From Oscillospiraceae bacterium (lineage in GTDB: Bacteria; Bacillota; Clostridia; Oscillospirales; UBA929): a DNA stretch of 42,889 bases. The stretch's first letter is position 1; each line of letters starts with the position of its first letter. The DNA lies in the NCBI GenBank assembly GCA_031254195.1, contig JAIRUW010000024.1, positions 1 through 42,889 on the forward strand, in the 5' to 3' direction. The translations under genes and the position numbers were made by a program. The notes beneath the pieces are model-generated. The model made no database searches, was not told the origin of the DNA, and worked only from the letters and a program-made list of their open reading frames with translations. This document shows, piece by piece, positions 8,333-19,862 of this stretch.

Positions 8333-8363
8333 GTACCATGCGGAGTATGGTACATAAGTGCGC
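8333..8363 (+). other. oriT: Candidate oriT (MobQ/RSF1010 type)
   Basis: A 7-bp inverted repeat GTACCAT (8333-8339) and ATGGTAC (8347-8353) with a 7-nt loop is followed one base later by TAAGTGCGC (8355-8363). RSF1010/R1162 oriT has the same order: hairpin, then the nick core TAAGTGCG^C. The predicted nick is between G8362 and C8363 on the plus strand. The element also encodes a MobQ-type relaxase, the matching enzyme class. Confidence 0.65.
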
Positions 8364-8388
8364 TGTTGTCGCAAAATGCTCCAACAGT

Positions 8389-8742
8389 TTAGCCAGTCTG
8401 CGGTGTACCGTTGCCGCTGTGTGCATTGCCGCCCTGCGCCGTATCAGCGCCGCCATTGGCTTCATCGGCGGGCAGCGATGGCAACAGATTATCAAGTACG
8501 CGCTTGGTATGCGGGGTCAGCAGGGTCTTGTCTACGAATGTGTCAAACTGTTCGTCGGAGAGTTTAGCAAGGTCGGGCAGCAGTTTCTCCACAAGCCCGC
8601 CGCGCTTGCATAGGCGGTGCGTTCGGGCTTTGTTGTCCCTCGTCCGTTGCCGTCCGAGTAGGGTGTTGACGCGATCATTCTTCTTTTTGCGTTCCTCTAA
8701 CGCCGCTTCAAGCTGCTCGTCAAGTGTTCGCCTGTTTGCCAT
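8389..8742 (-). CDS. DUF3847 family small mobilization-associated protein
   Basis: 117-aa basic protein with a coiled-coil-like N-terminus (LDEQLEAALEERKKKNDRVN) and the family phrase KARTHRLCKRGGLVEKLLPD at residues about 38-57. DUF3847 proteins are small companions of MobA/MobL relaxases and TnpX recombinases in Clostridia, and an accessory role in the relaxosome is plausible. The C-terminal 25 residues are low-complexity (Gly, Asn, Ala). The RBS GGAAGGAG precedes the ATG. It lies right beside the oriT candidate, which starts 26 bp past its stop codon. Confidence 0.75.
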   Translation of the reverse strand: MANRRTLDEQLEAALEERKKKNDRVNTLLGRQRTRDNKARTHRLCKRGGLVEKLLPDLAKLSDEQFDTFVDKTLLTPHTKRVLDNLLPSLPADEANGGADTAQGGNAHSGNGTPQTG

Positions 8743-8781
8743 GATGGTTTTGCTCCTTCCTGTTTTTTGTTTTTGGCATAT

Positions 8782-8814
8782 GAAAACCGCCCTATGCCTT
8801 GCGGCACGGGCGGC
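8782..8814 (-). terminator. Terminator of the large recombinase gene
   Basis: On the minus strand the stem CCGCCC/GGGCGG (8813-8808 and 8792-8787) with an inner GTGCCG/GGCAT stem is followed by TTTTCAT. It separates the recombinase from the DUF3847 gene. Confidence 0.6.
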
Positions 8815-8836
8815 TTCATACGGTGTGTATTATGCG

Positions 8837-11079
<2,243 letters not shown>

Positions 11080-11220
11080 GGTCTGCTTCCTTTCTTCAAT
11101 TTTGATTTAACTCTATTGTATTCTCCTTTCTTGCGCCGGTATGACCCCGTGGGCGTCCGTATCATTTGTGCCGCAAATGCTGGACTGCCTGTGTTATGGA
11201 CAGTATTTTATCATCTGTCC

Positions 11221-12333
11221 TTAACAGAGTATCCCTTTAGGGTTGGGAATCTGCGGGATCAGCGGATAATTGACGCGGATGCGGTTGAGAAAGTCCTGTA
11301 TCCGCTTTACATCGGGGCCGCTGCTGCCCTCGCGGAGGACCATGCCGGGATATGACTCGGTGATGGACTGGATATTATTGCTCATCACCAGCTCAAGGTC
11401 GTTGGGATAATAGCGGCGCAGGATTTGCAGCGGCGTCAGCCCCTGATTGGCCAGCGCCACCGTCCCCCACTGCGACATGCCGGGACAGGTGGCGGTGGTC
11501 CCGCTGCAAAACTCGGTGAAAAACGGGTTGCGGTGACCGGCCCGTCTGGCGTAGGTATTGAAATAATTGTCTACCAGTTGGCTGATGTTGCTGAATATGT
11601 CCCGGTTCTCCACAAAAGCCATGTCGAACTGGGTGGAGTTGGTAATATCAAACGGGTAACCGCGGGAACGGTACCATTCGGTATAGACCCGGTTGAGCGC
11701 GAAGGTCACGATGGCATGTATATTGGCAAGGAGCGAATTATTCGGCCATGTGGGATAGATTTCGCTGGAGGTGACGTTCTTAATATACTCGCTAAACGGT
11801 ACGCGTATATTGCGGGCGTAATCGTTGGGCTTTCCCATATGTACTGTGATGTAGTCGGGTATGATGACCTCATTCAAGACGTACGGCTGCGCGGGGTCAG
11901 ATTGTGATATATTTTGTGCCGCCATGGGTACTGCTACGGCCTGTACAAAGCGCTCCTCCTCCGGCTGCTCCACAGCGGGCGGCGGTATGACATAGCGCTC
12001 AGGGTCCGGCCACCCCTCCGCCACCGGGTGCATATGCACCGGTAAAAGGGCATTGATGCCGTCAAATATAGGCACTTGGCTGATAATGGTGTTCACGAAC
12101 CCGGGTTTTCTGACCGTGATCTCCACCGTGCTGTAATGCGGCCCGGGATCGTTTGGGTTCAGCGTATGCTCCTTGTCCGGCGCCTCCACACTGACCTGCC
12201 CCGTCTGGCCGTTGGCGTCTGTCTGCATTTCCGCCAATATATGGTCACGGTCTCGGATAACGACCTCCGCGCCCTCGATCGGCAACGCCTCGTCGGCGGC
12301 ACGGGCCTCAACCATAATGGTCCCCATTCCCAT
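11221..12333 (-). pseudogene. SpoIID-like/peptidoglycan-binding protein, 3'-truncated at the element junction
   Basis: 370 codons remain. N-terminal beta-domain (residues about 1-90: VEARAADEALPIEGAEVVIRD), then the family core VRIPFSEYIKNVTSSEIYPTWP-like segment, WYRSRGYPFDITNSTQFD and CPGMSQWGTVALANQGLTP (SpoIID-like). Last comes the first half of a PG_binding_1 domain (LREGSSGPDVKRIQDFLNRI). Relatives continue with a GIF-type turn, an acidic-Thr step and AVRxFQ; here the frame stops three residues after PNPKG. So the second half of the peptidoglycan-binding fold is missing, and the break coincides with the mobile element's right end. Start at ATG 12333 (GGGGAG upstream). The divergent clostripain gene starts 114 bp away. 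The shortened protein may still be made, but a functional wall-binding domain is unlikely. Confidence 0.7.
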
Positions 12334-12446
12334 ATGCGATTTCTCCCCTTCCGTTTTTACCCCCATCTTATTCCATCCTGCCGCCTTTTGTGTATCCTTT
12401 GGCCTTTCGGGAAAGAATAAGCGCCAAAACAGGTGGGGGTTGTCTG

Positions 12447-14291
12447 ATGAAGAGGATTTTCGCGTTTTGCCTGATATTTTGCCTGACCGTGTCCTGCGCT
12501 GTGGCGACCTTCCCGCCGGAGCGTCCGCCCCGCCCCATTGCCTTGCCGGAAGAGGACAGGGCGCCGGCGACCTTTACGCTTTTTTGGTACGTCAACGGGA
12601 GCGATTTGGAGTCGGGCGGTGAAAACGACATGGGCGGCGCGTTTACCGATAATTTGCAGGAAATGATGTCGGCCCTCCCGCCGGATGAGCATTTTCGTGT
12701 TTTGATCTTCACCGGCGGGACGCGGGACTGGAAGACCGCGGGGTTCTCCGCCGAACAGAACCAAGTCCATCTCGTCACCCACGAAGGACTGACGCATGGC
12801 CCGGCATTGCCGGAGGGCAGCATCGCCGAACCAAAGACGCTCGCGGCCTTCTTGCGGTACGGCCTCGAATATTACCCCGCCGACCGCTACGGGCTGATCT
12901 TTTGGGACCACGGCAGCGGTGTGCCGATCGGGTTCGGGTTCGACGAGCTGCGTGAGCCCCGCTACATGGATCTCAACGCGCTGAGGGAAGGGTTGGAGGG
13001 GGGCCTGCGCGGTGAGCGGCTGGCCTTTATTGGCTTTGACGCCTGCCTGATGGCCACCGTCGAAGTCGCGGCGGCCTGCGCGCCATATGCCGATGTCCTG
13101 ATCGCGTCGGAGGAGCTGGAGCCGTTTGGCGGCTGGAACTACGCTCCCCCGATGCGGGCGCTGGGGAGAAATCCGGCTATCGGCGCAGGGGAGTTGGGGC
13201 GTATCATCGCAAACAGCTATATCGCCGCGCGGAAAAACGCGGGGGAGATGTTGACCCTTTCGGTGACCGACCTTAAAAAGATCGGGCCGGTCGTCGAGGC
13301 GGTGAGCGCGATGGCCGAAGGAATCCAGCGGCTTTTGTTCGAGGAGGGCTTTCACCGCGTCGCCCGCATACGCTCGCGGGCTAAATATTACGGCGGGGCC
13401 AACCAGAGCGTGGATATGATCGACCTTGTGCATCTCGCCCAGCGGTTGAGGCACGATTGCCCGGAAGAGGCGGCGCAGCTGATCGCAGCGGTACGGGATT
13501 GCGTCTTGATCAACCGCCATACGGCCGGCGCGCCCAATTCCAACGGCCTATCGATCTATTTCCCGTATGAGAACGAGGGCGTTTTTAAGAATCATCTCGA
13601 TGTATATCTGCAAACCGGTTTCTCCGAGCCGTATATCGGGTTTGTGCGCGACTTCGCCGGGCAGCTGGAACAGGGCGACGCGTCTCTATATATGATTGGG
13701 CTAAAGCCGGAGCAAACGGCAAGCGAGGCGTATACCGCTTCCATCCCCGCCGAATGGCACATCATGAAAGCGCAATGGGTCCTCTCCCGATCCCAGCGGT
13801 ACGGCGTATATCTGCTGATTGGGCTGGACGACGGCGTTGCGCTGGACGAAACGGCGGAAAACGCCATGGGCGTCCCGCCTGAGCGCTGGCTCACGGTTAA
13901 CGGGAACCCCGCCTTCGCGTACCGCGAAGACGGGGCCGAGGGTGTACTTCTGTACTCGGTCTTGGCCGAACTGGACGGGCGTAAAGTCAGTCTGGCGGTC
14001 TCCTGTCAAGACGGGCAGTTTGCTTTCCTAGGCGCGGTGCCGGAAGCGAAAGACGGACGAATCCCGCTGCCGTCTTATCTCCCGGTCGAGCCGGGCGATA
14101 CGGTGACGCTGCTTTACCCGAAAATAGACACGCGCCGCCCCGGACATGAGGAAGAATACGAACGCAGGCCGTCTTTTGTCATAGATCAGCCGATGGAGTT
14201 CGCGCTCGCGCCGGTTGAGGGGAAGCCTGGGTTTATGCTGACGGACTGCTATAACAACGAGTATGTCACCGACGTCAGGCAGGTTCCCTGA
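12447..14291 (+). CDS. Secreted clostripain-family (C11) cysteine peptidase
   Basis: 614-aa protein. Residues 1-20 form a signal peptide (MKRIFAFCLIFCLTVSCAVA; AVA fits signal peptidase I, and the Cys is a poor lipobox). A Pro-rich linker follows, then the C11 caspase-like domain: WYVNGSDLESGGENDMGGAF, catalytic His155 in FWDHGSG, catalytic Cys200 in GFDACLMATVEVA, and the downstream ASEELEPFGGWNY typical of the family. C11 enzymes cut after basic residues. The C-terminal third (from about residue 400) is a beta-rich region I do not recognise. I preferred ATG 12447 over an upstream in-frame ATG at 12390 because of the signal peptide and GGTGGGGG upstream. Its 3' end overlaps the convergent MerR gene by 17 bp. 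Confidence 0.9.
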   Translation: MKRIFAFCLIFCLTVSCAVATFPPERPPRPIALPEEDRAPATFTLFWYVNGSDLESGGENDMGGAFTDNLQEMMSALPPDEHFRVLIFTGGTRDWKTAGFSAEQNQVHLVTHEGLTHGPALPEGSIAEPKTLAAFLRYGLEYYPADRYGLIFWDHGSGVPIGFGFDELREPRYMDLNALREGLEGGLRGERLAFIGFDACLMATVEVAAACAPYADVLIASEELEPFGGWNYAPPMRALGRNPAIGAGELGRIIANSYIAARKNAGEMLTLSVTDLKKIGPVVEAVSAMAEGIQRLLFEEGFHRVARIRSRAKYYGGANQSVDMIDLVHLAQRLRHDCPEEAAQLIAAVRDCVLINRHTAGAPNSNGLSIYFPYENEGVFKNHLDVYLQTGFSEPYIGFVRDFAGQLEQGDASLYMIGLKPEQTASEAYTASIPAEWHIMKAQWVLSRSQRYGVYLLIGLDDGVALDETAENAMGVPPERWLTVNGNPAFAYREDGAEGVLLYSVLAELDGRKVSLAVSCQDGQFAFLGAVPEAKDGRIPLPSYLPVEPGDTVTLLYPKIDTRRPGHEEEYERRPSFVIDQPMEFALAPVEGKPGFMLTDCYNNEYVTDVRQVP

Positions 14292-15234
14292 TTTTTATGG
14301 GAACGTAAATGTCCAGTTGGTGATACCCCAGCGCTTCCTTGATTTCCTTTGTCGGGTTTATCATGTGACACATCGTACGATGCCGCGGGCGTTCGTCAAG
14401 CTCGAAGCTGCTCGCTTCAATCCACTTCTTCACCCTTTCATACACGTATGAACCGCTGGCGTCGTCGCCGTCGATCGACATGGCGGCGGCATACAGCCCG
14501 CCTTCGAACTCGATCAGGCTATACGGCTTAACATCACTATCCATAACCCAATCCTCCACCGCCCAAATCCATTCGCAAGTCCCATCTTCTTCAAACCATA
14601 AAAAATCCTGCGCTCCGTAAATCATATTGCGAATTGTGCGGTTGTTCTGCGTTTCTTGCCACGTTTGAAACTCGCCGAAAACCACATCAGGGGTTACTTG
14701 CCCGGAGGTGAATGCCTTAAACGGATGGATCTGGACAATCCTGACCTCCGGCATTTTTGCCAGCTTTTCGGTCACTTCCAGCAGGCGGTTGACATTGGAC
14801 GGGTTGCCGTTGTAATCAACGTTGACGAGCCGGGTTTCAATCTCCCTGGCGTTTTCATAAAGCATCTTCACATCCGAGGCGTTGGAGAAGTCGGCCCGCT
14901 CGATCTGGCGGATGAACGCCAAAACGATCTCCTTCAGCTCATTCAACAGGGAAATCTCTCCGTCGATGTCGGACACCTTCCTGCCCAGCACTTCCAAAAC
15001 GACCTCCGTACCGGAGGTGTGGAAAATACGCCGGATGTCCTTGATGCTGATGTTTAGCTTGCGCAGAATCAAAATCTGCTCCAGCTTTTTAACGGCAGCT
15101 TCGTCATACAGCCTGTAAGCGTAGTCGTCGCTGCGGATGCTGCTAATCAGCCCCATGTCCTCATAATAGCGCAGTGTGCGGGCGGATATGTCGTATCTTT
15201 CCGATACGTCCCGAATCTTGACCAGCTCGCTCAT
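14275..15234 (-). CDS. MerR family regulator with GyrI-like effector domain
   Basis: 319-aa regulator. The N-terminal MerR winged helix (residues about 4-75) contains KIRDVSERYDISARTLRYYE and YRLYDEAAVKKLEQILILRK. A dimerisation coiled coil follows (DIDGEISLLNELKEIVLAFI), then a C-terminal GyrI-like ligand domain (about residues 160-315; VRIVQIHPFKAFTSGQVTP, QLDIYVPIK). No Cys pattern for metal sensing is visible, so an organic ligand is more likely, as in BmrR-type drug sensors. RBS GGAGGAGGG lies before the ATG. The promoter at 15265-15295 has the 19-bp spacer that MerR proteins act on, so self-control is likely. Targets are unknown; the nearby export operon is one candidate. Confidence 0.9.
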   Translation of the reverse strand: MSELVKIRDVSERYDISARTLRYYEDMGLISSIRSDDYAYRLYDEAAVKKLEQILILRKLNISIKDIRRIFHTSGTEVVLEVLGRKVSDIDGEISLLNELKEIVLAFIRQIERADFSNASDVKMLYENAREIETRLVNVDYNGNPSNVNRLLEVTEKLAKMPEVRIVQIHPFKAFTSGQVTPDVVFGEFQTWQETQNNRTIRNMIYGAQDFLWFEEDGTCEWIWAVEDWVMDSDVKPYSLIEFEGGLYAAAMSIDGDDASGSYVYERVKKWIEASSFELDERPRHRTMCHMINPTKEIKEALGYHQLDIYVPIKIREPA

Positions 15235-15264
15235 AAGAGCCCTCCTCCATGTTGGTTTGAAAGC

Positions 15265-15295
15265 AGTATACTCGCTTCCCCAACGGCAGAGTCAA
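15265..15295 (-). promoter_or_regulatory. MerR-type promoter with 19-bp spacer
   Basis: On the minus strand TTGACT (15295-15290), a 19-bp spacer and TATACT (15270-15265). The spacer is overlong, the hallmark of promoters that MerR proteins untwist to activate. It drives the MerR gene with a leader of about 24 nt, and its -35 overlaps the stop of the upstream WG/LRR gene. Confidence 0.6.
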
Positions 15296-17118
15296 GGGCG
15301 GCTTTGTAAAATTGTCGCCGGTATATCAAGGATGCCATACAACCCGTCAATTTTAGCGAACGCGGTCGTTCCGTCAATGCCGACGATATGCTCAAAGACA
15401 AAGGGGATGACGGTGGTTCCGGTTTTGTCAAGCACGCCCCATCGGCCGTCTTGACATACGGCAATGTAGTCAAACCCGGCGGCACTGACTGTGCGGGTGA
15501 TACGCTGGTCTATTTCTTCTATCTCATAAATGAAATCTGAAAGGAAAACGCCGCTGAAGGCGATGGCGTATTGATCGTGTGTAAACGCCTCCGTTGCATC
15601 ATAATAAAACATTCCCGCGCCGGCATCGCCGTTTATGGTGATTTTTGTTGAGTCCGCTGACCGTACGAGCTGGAAGCGCTGCATGTGATCAGGGAAACGG
15701 GACGCAAACTCTCCCGTTGGATAAAGTAGCAAATTCCCTCCGCTCGTACCGCTCATATAATATCCAAGTAAATCCCGCTTCGGATCGTATATCCAAACAG
15801 CCGAATCATAACAGTGACCATCACCCGTAACACCTAAAATATCACCTGTCAGCGGACTCAGGTAGTACCATTCGTAATTCGGCAGCATGTAGAAATACTG
15901 CCCGCAAGAGCAATAATAGACACTGTCGTAGTCATGCCGCGGCGAGACCGTCCAGACAAATCCGTTTTGATCGGTGAAGGCCGGTTCCATTTCAAAAAGG
16001 ATCTCACAATCCGGCAGCGCGGCCCGAAGCGCCGCGATCTGGCTGTTGTCGATGGGGTTGCCCAGCAAATTCAGGTGCTTTAGGTTCTCTAGGCCCATCA
16101 GCATACTGACATCGCTGATACCGGTGGACTCCAAAACCAAAGAGGTCAGCTCGGTCATATACCGCAACTGCTCAAAAAAGGAGGCGGGGAGCTTCATAAC
16201 CGAAGGATAGCCGTACCGGCGGTTCAAACACAACTCCGTCATGTCGGTGGGGTAACACGATCTGTCAAGGACAATATATTCAGGCTTTCCTACCGCTAAA
16301 ACCGTAGCCGGAATATCGAGGATACCATACAGTCCCTCGTATTTTGCAAACGCCGTCCGGCTGTCAATACTAACAATGTGATCAAAGACAAAGGGAATGA
16401 TGGTTTTTCCGGTTTTGTCAAGTACGCCCCATTGGCCGTTTTTGCTCACGGCGATATGATTAGCTGCGGCATAAAACCGCTCGTCGTATTGATCATAGAT
16501 GAACTTTGAGAGAAACGTATTCTCATGTAAAACCGCGTATCCGTCATCGTGGAACGCCTCCGATAAATCATAGTTAAAGTAATCCTCCGTCACCGCGGTT
16601 GTGATAATTTTCGACGAATCTATACGGCGCACAGGATAGAGTCTCCATAGAAGCTGAGGGAAGCGTTCATAATACTCATACATCGGGTAGAGCCGCAGCG
16701 TCGGGCCTGTGTCGCCGATTGCATAATATCCCAGTAAATCTAGCTCCGAATCATGTATCCAACCGTTTTCAACAAGTCCATGCGCGTGCCGCCACCATTC
16801 GTCGGAAGCAATCCCGCCTGTCTCCCACGACAGAACAGACCCGCCGTCGTCGGTAAAGTGAAAATAGCTGTCGCATATATAGCAATAGGAAACCTCTTCA
16901 TACGCAAACTGCGGCGCGACTGTCCAAACAAACGGGGCTTCATCGACAACAGGTTGTGGTGAAGGCGACGGCTCAACGTCGTCCGGCGGCTGTTCAGGCA
17001 CAGCCTCCTCAGACGGCGACGGCAGATCCTCCGGTTCGCCCCCCGGTTCCGCGACGGCACAGGCGGACGATAGGAACAGAATCAGCAGAACGATGCTCAA
17101 TACACGAGTTTTCATCAT
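15292..17118 (-). CDS. Secreted, tandemly duplicated WG-repeat/LRR protein
   Basis: 608 aa from ATG 17118 (TGGGGGA upstream). The signal sequence MMKTRVLSIVLLILFLSSACAVAE could be a lipoprotein or signal peptidase I type. A Pro/Glu-rich linker follows at about residues 24-60. Then come two homologous halves (about 62-270 and 383-605). Each opens FVWTVxP, continues with a Tyr/Cys-rich part (YCYICDSYFHF; YCSCGQYFYM), and ends in two WG units (GQWGVLDKTGKTIIPFVFDH and GLYGILDIPATVL). Between them is a short leucine-rich repeat section (LTSLVLESTGISDVSMLMGL, ENLKHLNLLGNPI). The halves are also alike at DNA level, so it is an internal duplication. Function unknown; likely exported or surface-bound. 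It starts 54 bp past the stop codon of the SLH gene, on the same strand. Confidence 0.8.
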   Translation of the reverse strand: MMKTRVLSIVLLILFLSSACAVAEPGGEPEDLPSPSEEAVPEQPPDDVEPSPSPQPVVDEAPFVWTVAPQFAYEEVSYCYICDSYFHFTDDGGSVLSWETGGIASDEWWRHAHGLVENGWIHDSELDLLGYYAIGDTGPTLRLYPMYEYYERFPQLLWRLYPVRRIDSSKIITTAVTEDYFNYDLSEAFHDDGYAVLHENTFLSKFIYDQYDERFYAAANHIAVSKNGQWGVLDKTGKTIIPFVFDHIVSIDSRTAFAKYEGLYGILDIPATVLAVGKPEYIVLDRSCYPTDMTELCLNRRYGYPSVMKLPASFFEQLRYMTELTSLVLESTGISDVSMLMGLENLKHLNLLGNPIDNSQIAALRAALPDCEILFEMEPAFTDQNGFVWTVSPRHDYDSVYYCSCGQYFYMLPNYEWYYLSPLTGDILGVTGDGHCYDSAVWIYDPKRDLLGYYMSGTSGGNLLLYPTGEFASRFPDHMQRFQLVRSADSTKITINGDAGAGMFYYDATEAFTHDQYAIAFSGVFLSDFIYEIEEIDQRITRTVSAAGFDYIAVCQDGRWGVLDKTGTTVIPFVFEHIVGIDGTTAFAKIDGLYGILDIPATILQSRP

Positions 17119-17172
17119 AATCCCCCATCTCTTCAAAAGCAGGTATCCCCGCCAAAAGGCGGGGATACAGCG

Positions 17173-19851
17173 TTAAAAATGCCCGGTTATAAACCGTACT
17201 TTATAGCCCCACGGGTCGGTGTAGGCCTCAAATGTTTTACAATAGGCGAGCGCGTCTGCAATCGGCATCGTTTCTCCGGTGGCTGGGATGAACACCGTCT
17301 TTATAGCCAGCGGCACATCAACATCCCTTATTCTTACAGTCCTGTTGCCGTCAAAATCAAGCCGTGTCAAGTTTTCATTCCTGACGCAAGTCACCATATC
17401 AACGACAACGCCGCCATCAAAGTTGAGGGCATTGGCCACCGCGACCCCTATCATTGCCCCTTTGCGCGGAATCGCAAAGTCGGCGGAAACATGGAACCAT
17501 TCCGCAGGCTTGTTTCCGTTTGAGGAAACGCCTACTTCCGTGTGATTGACCGTACCCCCCATGGATCCGCCGGTAGATTGTGTCTGGTTGTCGGCAAACC
17601 CGTAAATATACGCGTCGCCGGCCACATTGTCGAGAACGATGGCGGTAATATATCCCGCCGGGCCGGTTTCGGCGTAGAGCACGCTGTTGGCGGGGACACG
17701 GCTTACCGGTATGTCGGAGAGCGACAAGCGCACGGCGCGCCCGTCGAGACCCACCTGTTCATAGATGGCGCACCACGGCGCCAGAGGGACCGATCCCAGC
17801 ATTCTTGTGCCGGTATTGAGAGTGCCCCTGCCGCCCCTTGCCATCTCATAGGGCGTAACGGAAATCGTGCCGTCCGCCGCCCCCTGGACACGCCCCACCC
17901 GGCCTGTCACCGGCATATAGGGGCTAGACGGCTTGCCTTGCATCTCCAAAGATGTCGAGCCAATGAAAACGCTATTCGTCCCTGCCAAGCCAATCGTCGT
18001 GTCGGCGACCTCGTCTGTACTGCGCACATCGGCGATCCGCTTCCCATCGGGAGTCAGCAGGAATACAAACCGGCGGCCGACGGGGTATTGGCTCATCCTT
18101 GCCGTGGCTTCCGGCAGCAGCGCAAACTCCCGCCCCATCAGTTCAAGCGTGGAAGGGGCCGCCGGATTGGGGCGCGGCTTGCTGTGATGGCCGGAGATGC
18201 GTATATTGCTCGCTTCCACCACACCCGCGCCTTCGTAAAACATCAATACGTCCCATCTCTCCAGCATGTCAAGCTCGGCGGGGAACCCGTTTTTGTATAA
18301 ATCTGCCCCCTCGGCCTCTTTGCCGAATGTGTCCACCAGCGGGTTGCGCCCTTTCGCGGGCTGCCTCTCCAGCACGGCCAGCCGGTAGCTGTCGCCTGAG
18401 CCGCGAGACAATGTGCGGTAGATGTATTGCAGTGTCCCTGCATCTCGCGCTAAAAGCAGCGTCTCGCCGGAAGGGATGCCGTTAAGCCAAATGGCGTCAT
18501 ATATCTCCTTCCCTTCCCTGCTCCATACCTCCATCTTATCAGGGACGGGAATAGGGAAGAAGATGCCGTCTTCGTCGAAAAAGCCATTGCGCTGCGTGCT
18601 GCCGACCGTGACGGTCTGGTATGTATAGTCCTTGGAAGGGGTAAAGCTCAGGGCGTTCTCATTGCGGTCGATCATCAGGACGCCGGTGCGCCCGACCTGC
18701 GCGGCATCAATCGCGCCTGTGACAGGGTATCGCTTTTTCCCGTCCACATCAATGGCGCAGAGCTGCCCATCAATCGTTTGCAAGCGCAACAATGTGGCAA
18801 TATTCCGCGCGCCGGTCTGCCGCTCGTAGCTGTCGCGCAGGATAAAGAGGAGCACCCCGTCGCGCATGGCCAGTTTGACCTTCTCTTCCTCTAAAAACTC
18901 TGGAATATACGCATCTTGGCCGGTGCTGGTATATCGCTTGCGCTCGCCGTCCCACTCAAACACAGGGGTCGCGTTCGGCACGGGGATAAACGTCCCGTCC
19001 GTCAGCTCCAGCCGGGTTTCCCTCGCGGTTTTAACGGACACCTGACGGAGCGTCACAGAATCGTCGAGCTCGAAGGAAAGCAGCTTGCCGTTCTTATCGG
19101 CTAAAATACTGGCAAATTGATACTTCAACGACTCGTCCAGAACCCCGTTGTAGACATAATCCGTATATCTGATAAAGGTCTTGCCGTCGGTCACATCAAA
19201 GAGCAAGAGAACATTGTCTTCCTTTTTAGCGCCGAAGGTCGTGGGCGATTCGATGTAAATGCCTCCCGCTTTGAACTCGGTAAACAGGAAATTATGAATC
19301 AGCCGGGCGGCTTCGCCGCGCGTCAGCCTGTGGTTGGCGGTAAACGACATGCCCTTGCTGATTCCCAGCGCCTCGGCCTTGGCAATATAGCTGTGCGGCC
19401 AGTTTAGCCCCACATCCTCATCCTTATAGCCCAGCAGCTTCATCAATACGGTGACGAGCTGCCCGTACAGCATGGGGTCCTCCGGGTGGAACCGCCCGTC
19501 GGTGCCGCCCACCATAAGCCCATTCGACGTGGCGGCGTTGATCCAGCGGTGCGCCCAGTGGTTGGCGCGCACATCGGGGAAACGCACCGTGCCGCCGTAG
19601 CCCGAGACCTCAAAGATACCGGAAAGCCGCGTGGCGATAACCGCCAGCGTGGCGCGGTCAAACAGCCTGTCCGGCGAATAGCTGGGGCCGCCGGTACCGC
19701 TGACGATGCCGAGCTGGTATAGAAGCTCCGCCGCCTGCCGGGTCTCCCCGTCGGGGATGTCGGTAAACGCCCCTGTGGCCGCCGCCGTTTGCGGAAAGCC
19801 TATCGGCGGCAGCAGGCAGAGTATGAGCAAAAGACAGACAAATCGTTTCAT
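17173..19851 (-). CDS. SLH-domain surface protein of the export operon
   Basis: 892 aa with a signal peptide (MKRFVCLLLILCLLPPIGFP...AAA). Three S-layer homology domains follow at about residues 27-80 (AFTDIPDGETRQAAELLYQL), 88-140 (FPDVRANHWAHRWINAATSN; GRFHPEDPMLYGQLVTVLMK) and 148-195 (YIAKAEALGISKGMSF; RLTRGEAARLIHNF). SLH domains bind pyruvylated secondary wall polymer. The remaining 700 residues are beta-rich with no family I recognise. It starts 12 bp after the MacB-like permease stop, in the same operon as adaptor, ATPase and permease. A wall-anchored partner or substrate of that exporter is a reasonable inference. Confidence 0.85.
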   Translation of the reverse strand: MKRFVCLLLILCLLPPIGFPQTAAATGAFTDIPDGETRQAAELLYQLGIVSGTGGPSYSPDRLFDRATLAVIATRLSGIFEVSGYGGTVRFPDVRANHWAHRWINAATSNGLMVGGTDGRFHPEDPMLYGQLVTVLMKLLGYKDEDVGLNWPHSYIAKAEALGISKGMSFTANHRLTRGEAARLIHNFLFTEFKAGGIYIESPTTFGAKKEDNVLLLFDVTDGKTFIRYTDYVYNGVLDESLKYQFASILADKNGKLLSFELDDSVTLRQVSVKTARETRLELTDGTFIPVPNATPVFEWDGERKRYTSTGQDAYIPEFLEEEKVKLAMRDGVLLFILRDSYERQTGARNIATLLRLQTIDGQLCAIDVDGKKRYPVTGAIDAAQVGRTGVLMIDRNENALSFTPSKDYTYQTVTVGSTQRNGFFDEDGIFFPIPVPDKMEVWSREGKEIYDAIWLNGIPSGETLLLARDAGTLQYIYRTLSRGSGDSYRLAVLERQPAKGRNPLVDTFGKEAEGADLYKNGFPAELDMLERWDVLMFYEGAGVVEASNIRISGHHSKPRPNPAAPSTLELMGREFALLPEATARMSQYPVGRRFVFLLTPDGKRIADVRSTDEVADTTIGLAGTNSVFIGSTSLEMQGKPSSPYMPVTGRVGRVQGAADGTISVTPYEMARGGRGTLNTGTRMLGSVPLAPWCAIYEQVGLDGRAVRLSLSDIPVSRVPANSVLYAETGPAGYITAIVLDNVAGDAYIYGFADNQTQSTGGSMGGTVNHTEVGVSSNGNKPAEWFHVSADFAIPRKGAMIGVAVANALNFDGGVVVDMVTCVRNENLTRLDFDGNRTVRIRDVDVPLAIKTVFIPATGETMPIADALAYCKTFEAYTDPWGYKVRFITGHF

Positions 19852-19862
19852 ATAAACCCTCC

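Noticed and set aside
12357..13520. 387-codon minus-strand frame
   Set aside because: Shadow of the clostripain gene, whose catalytic His and Cys motifs are intact.
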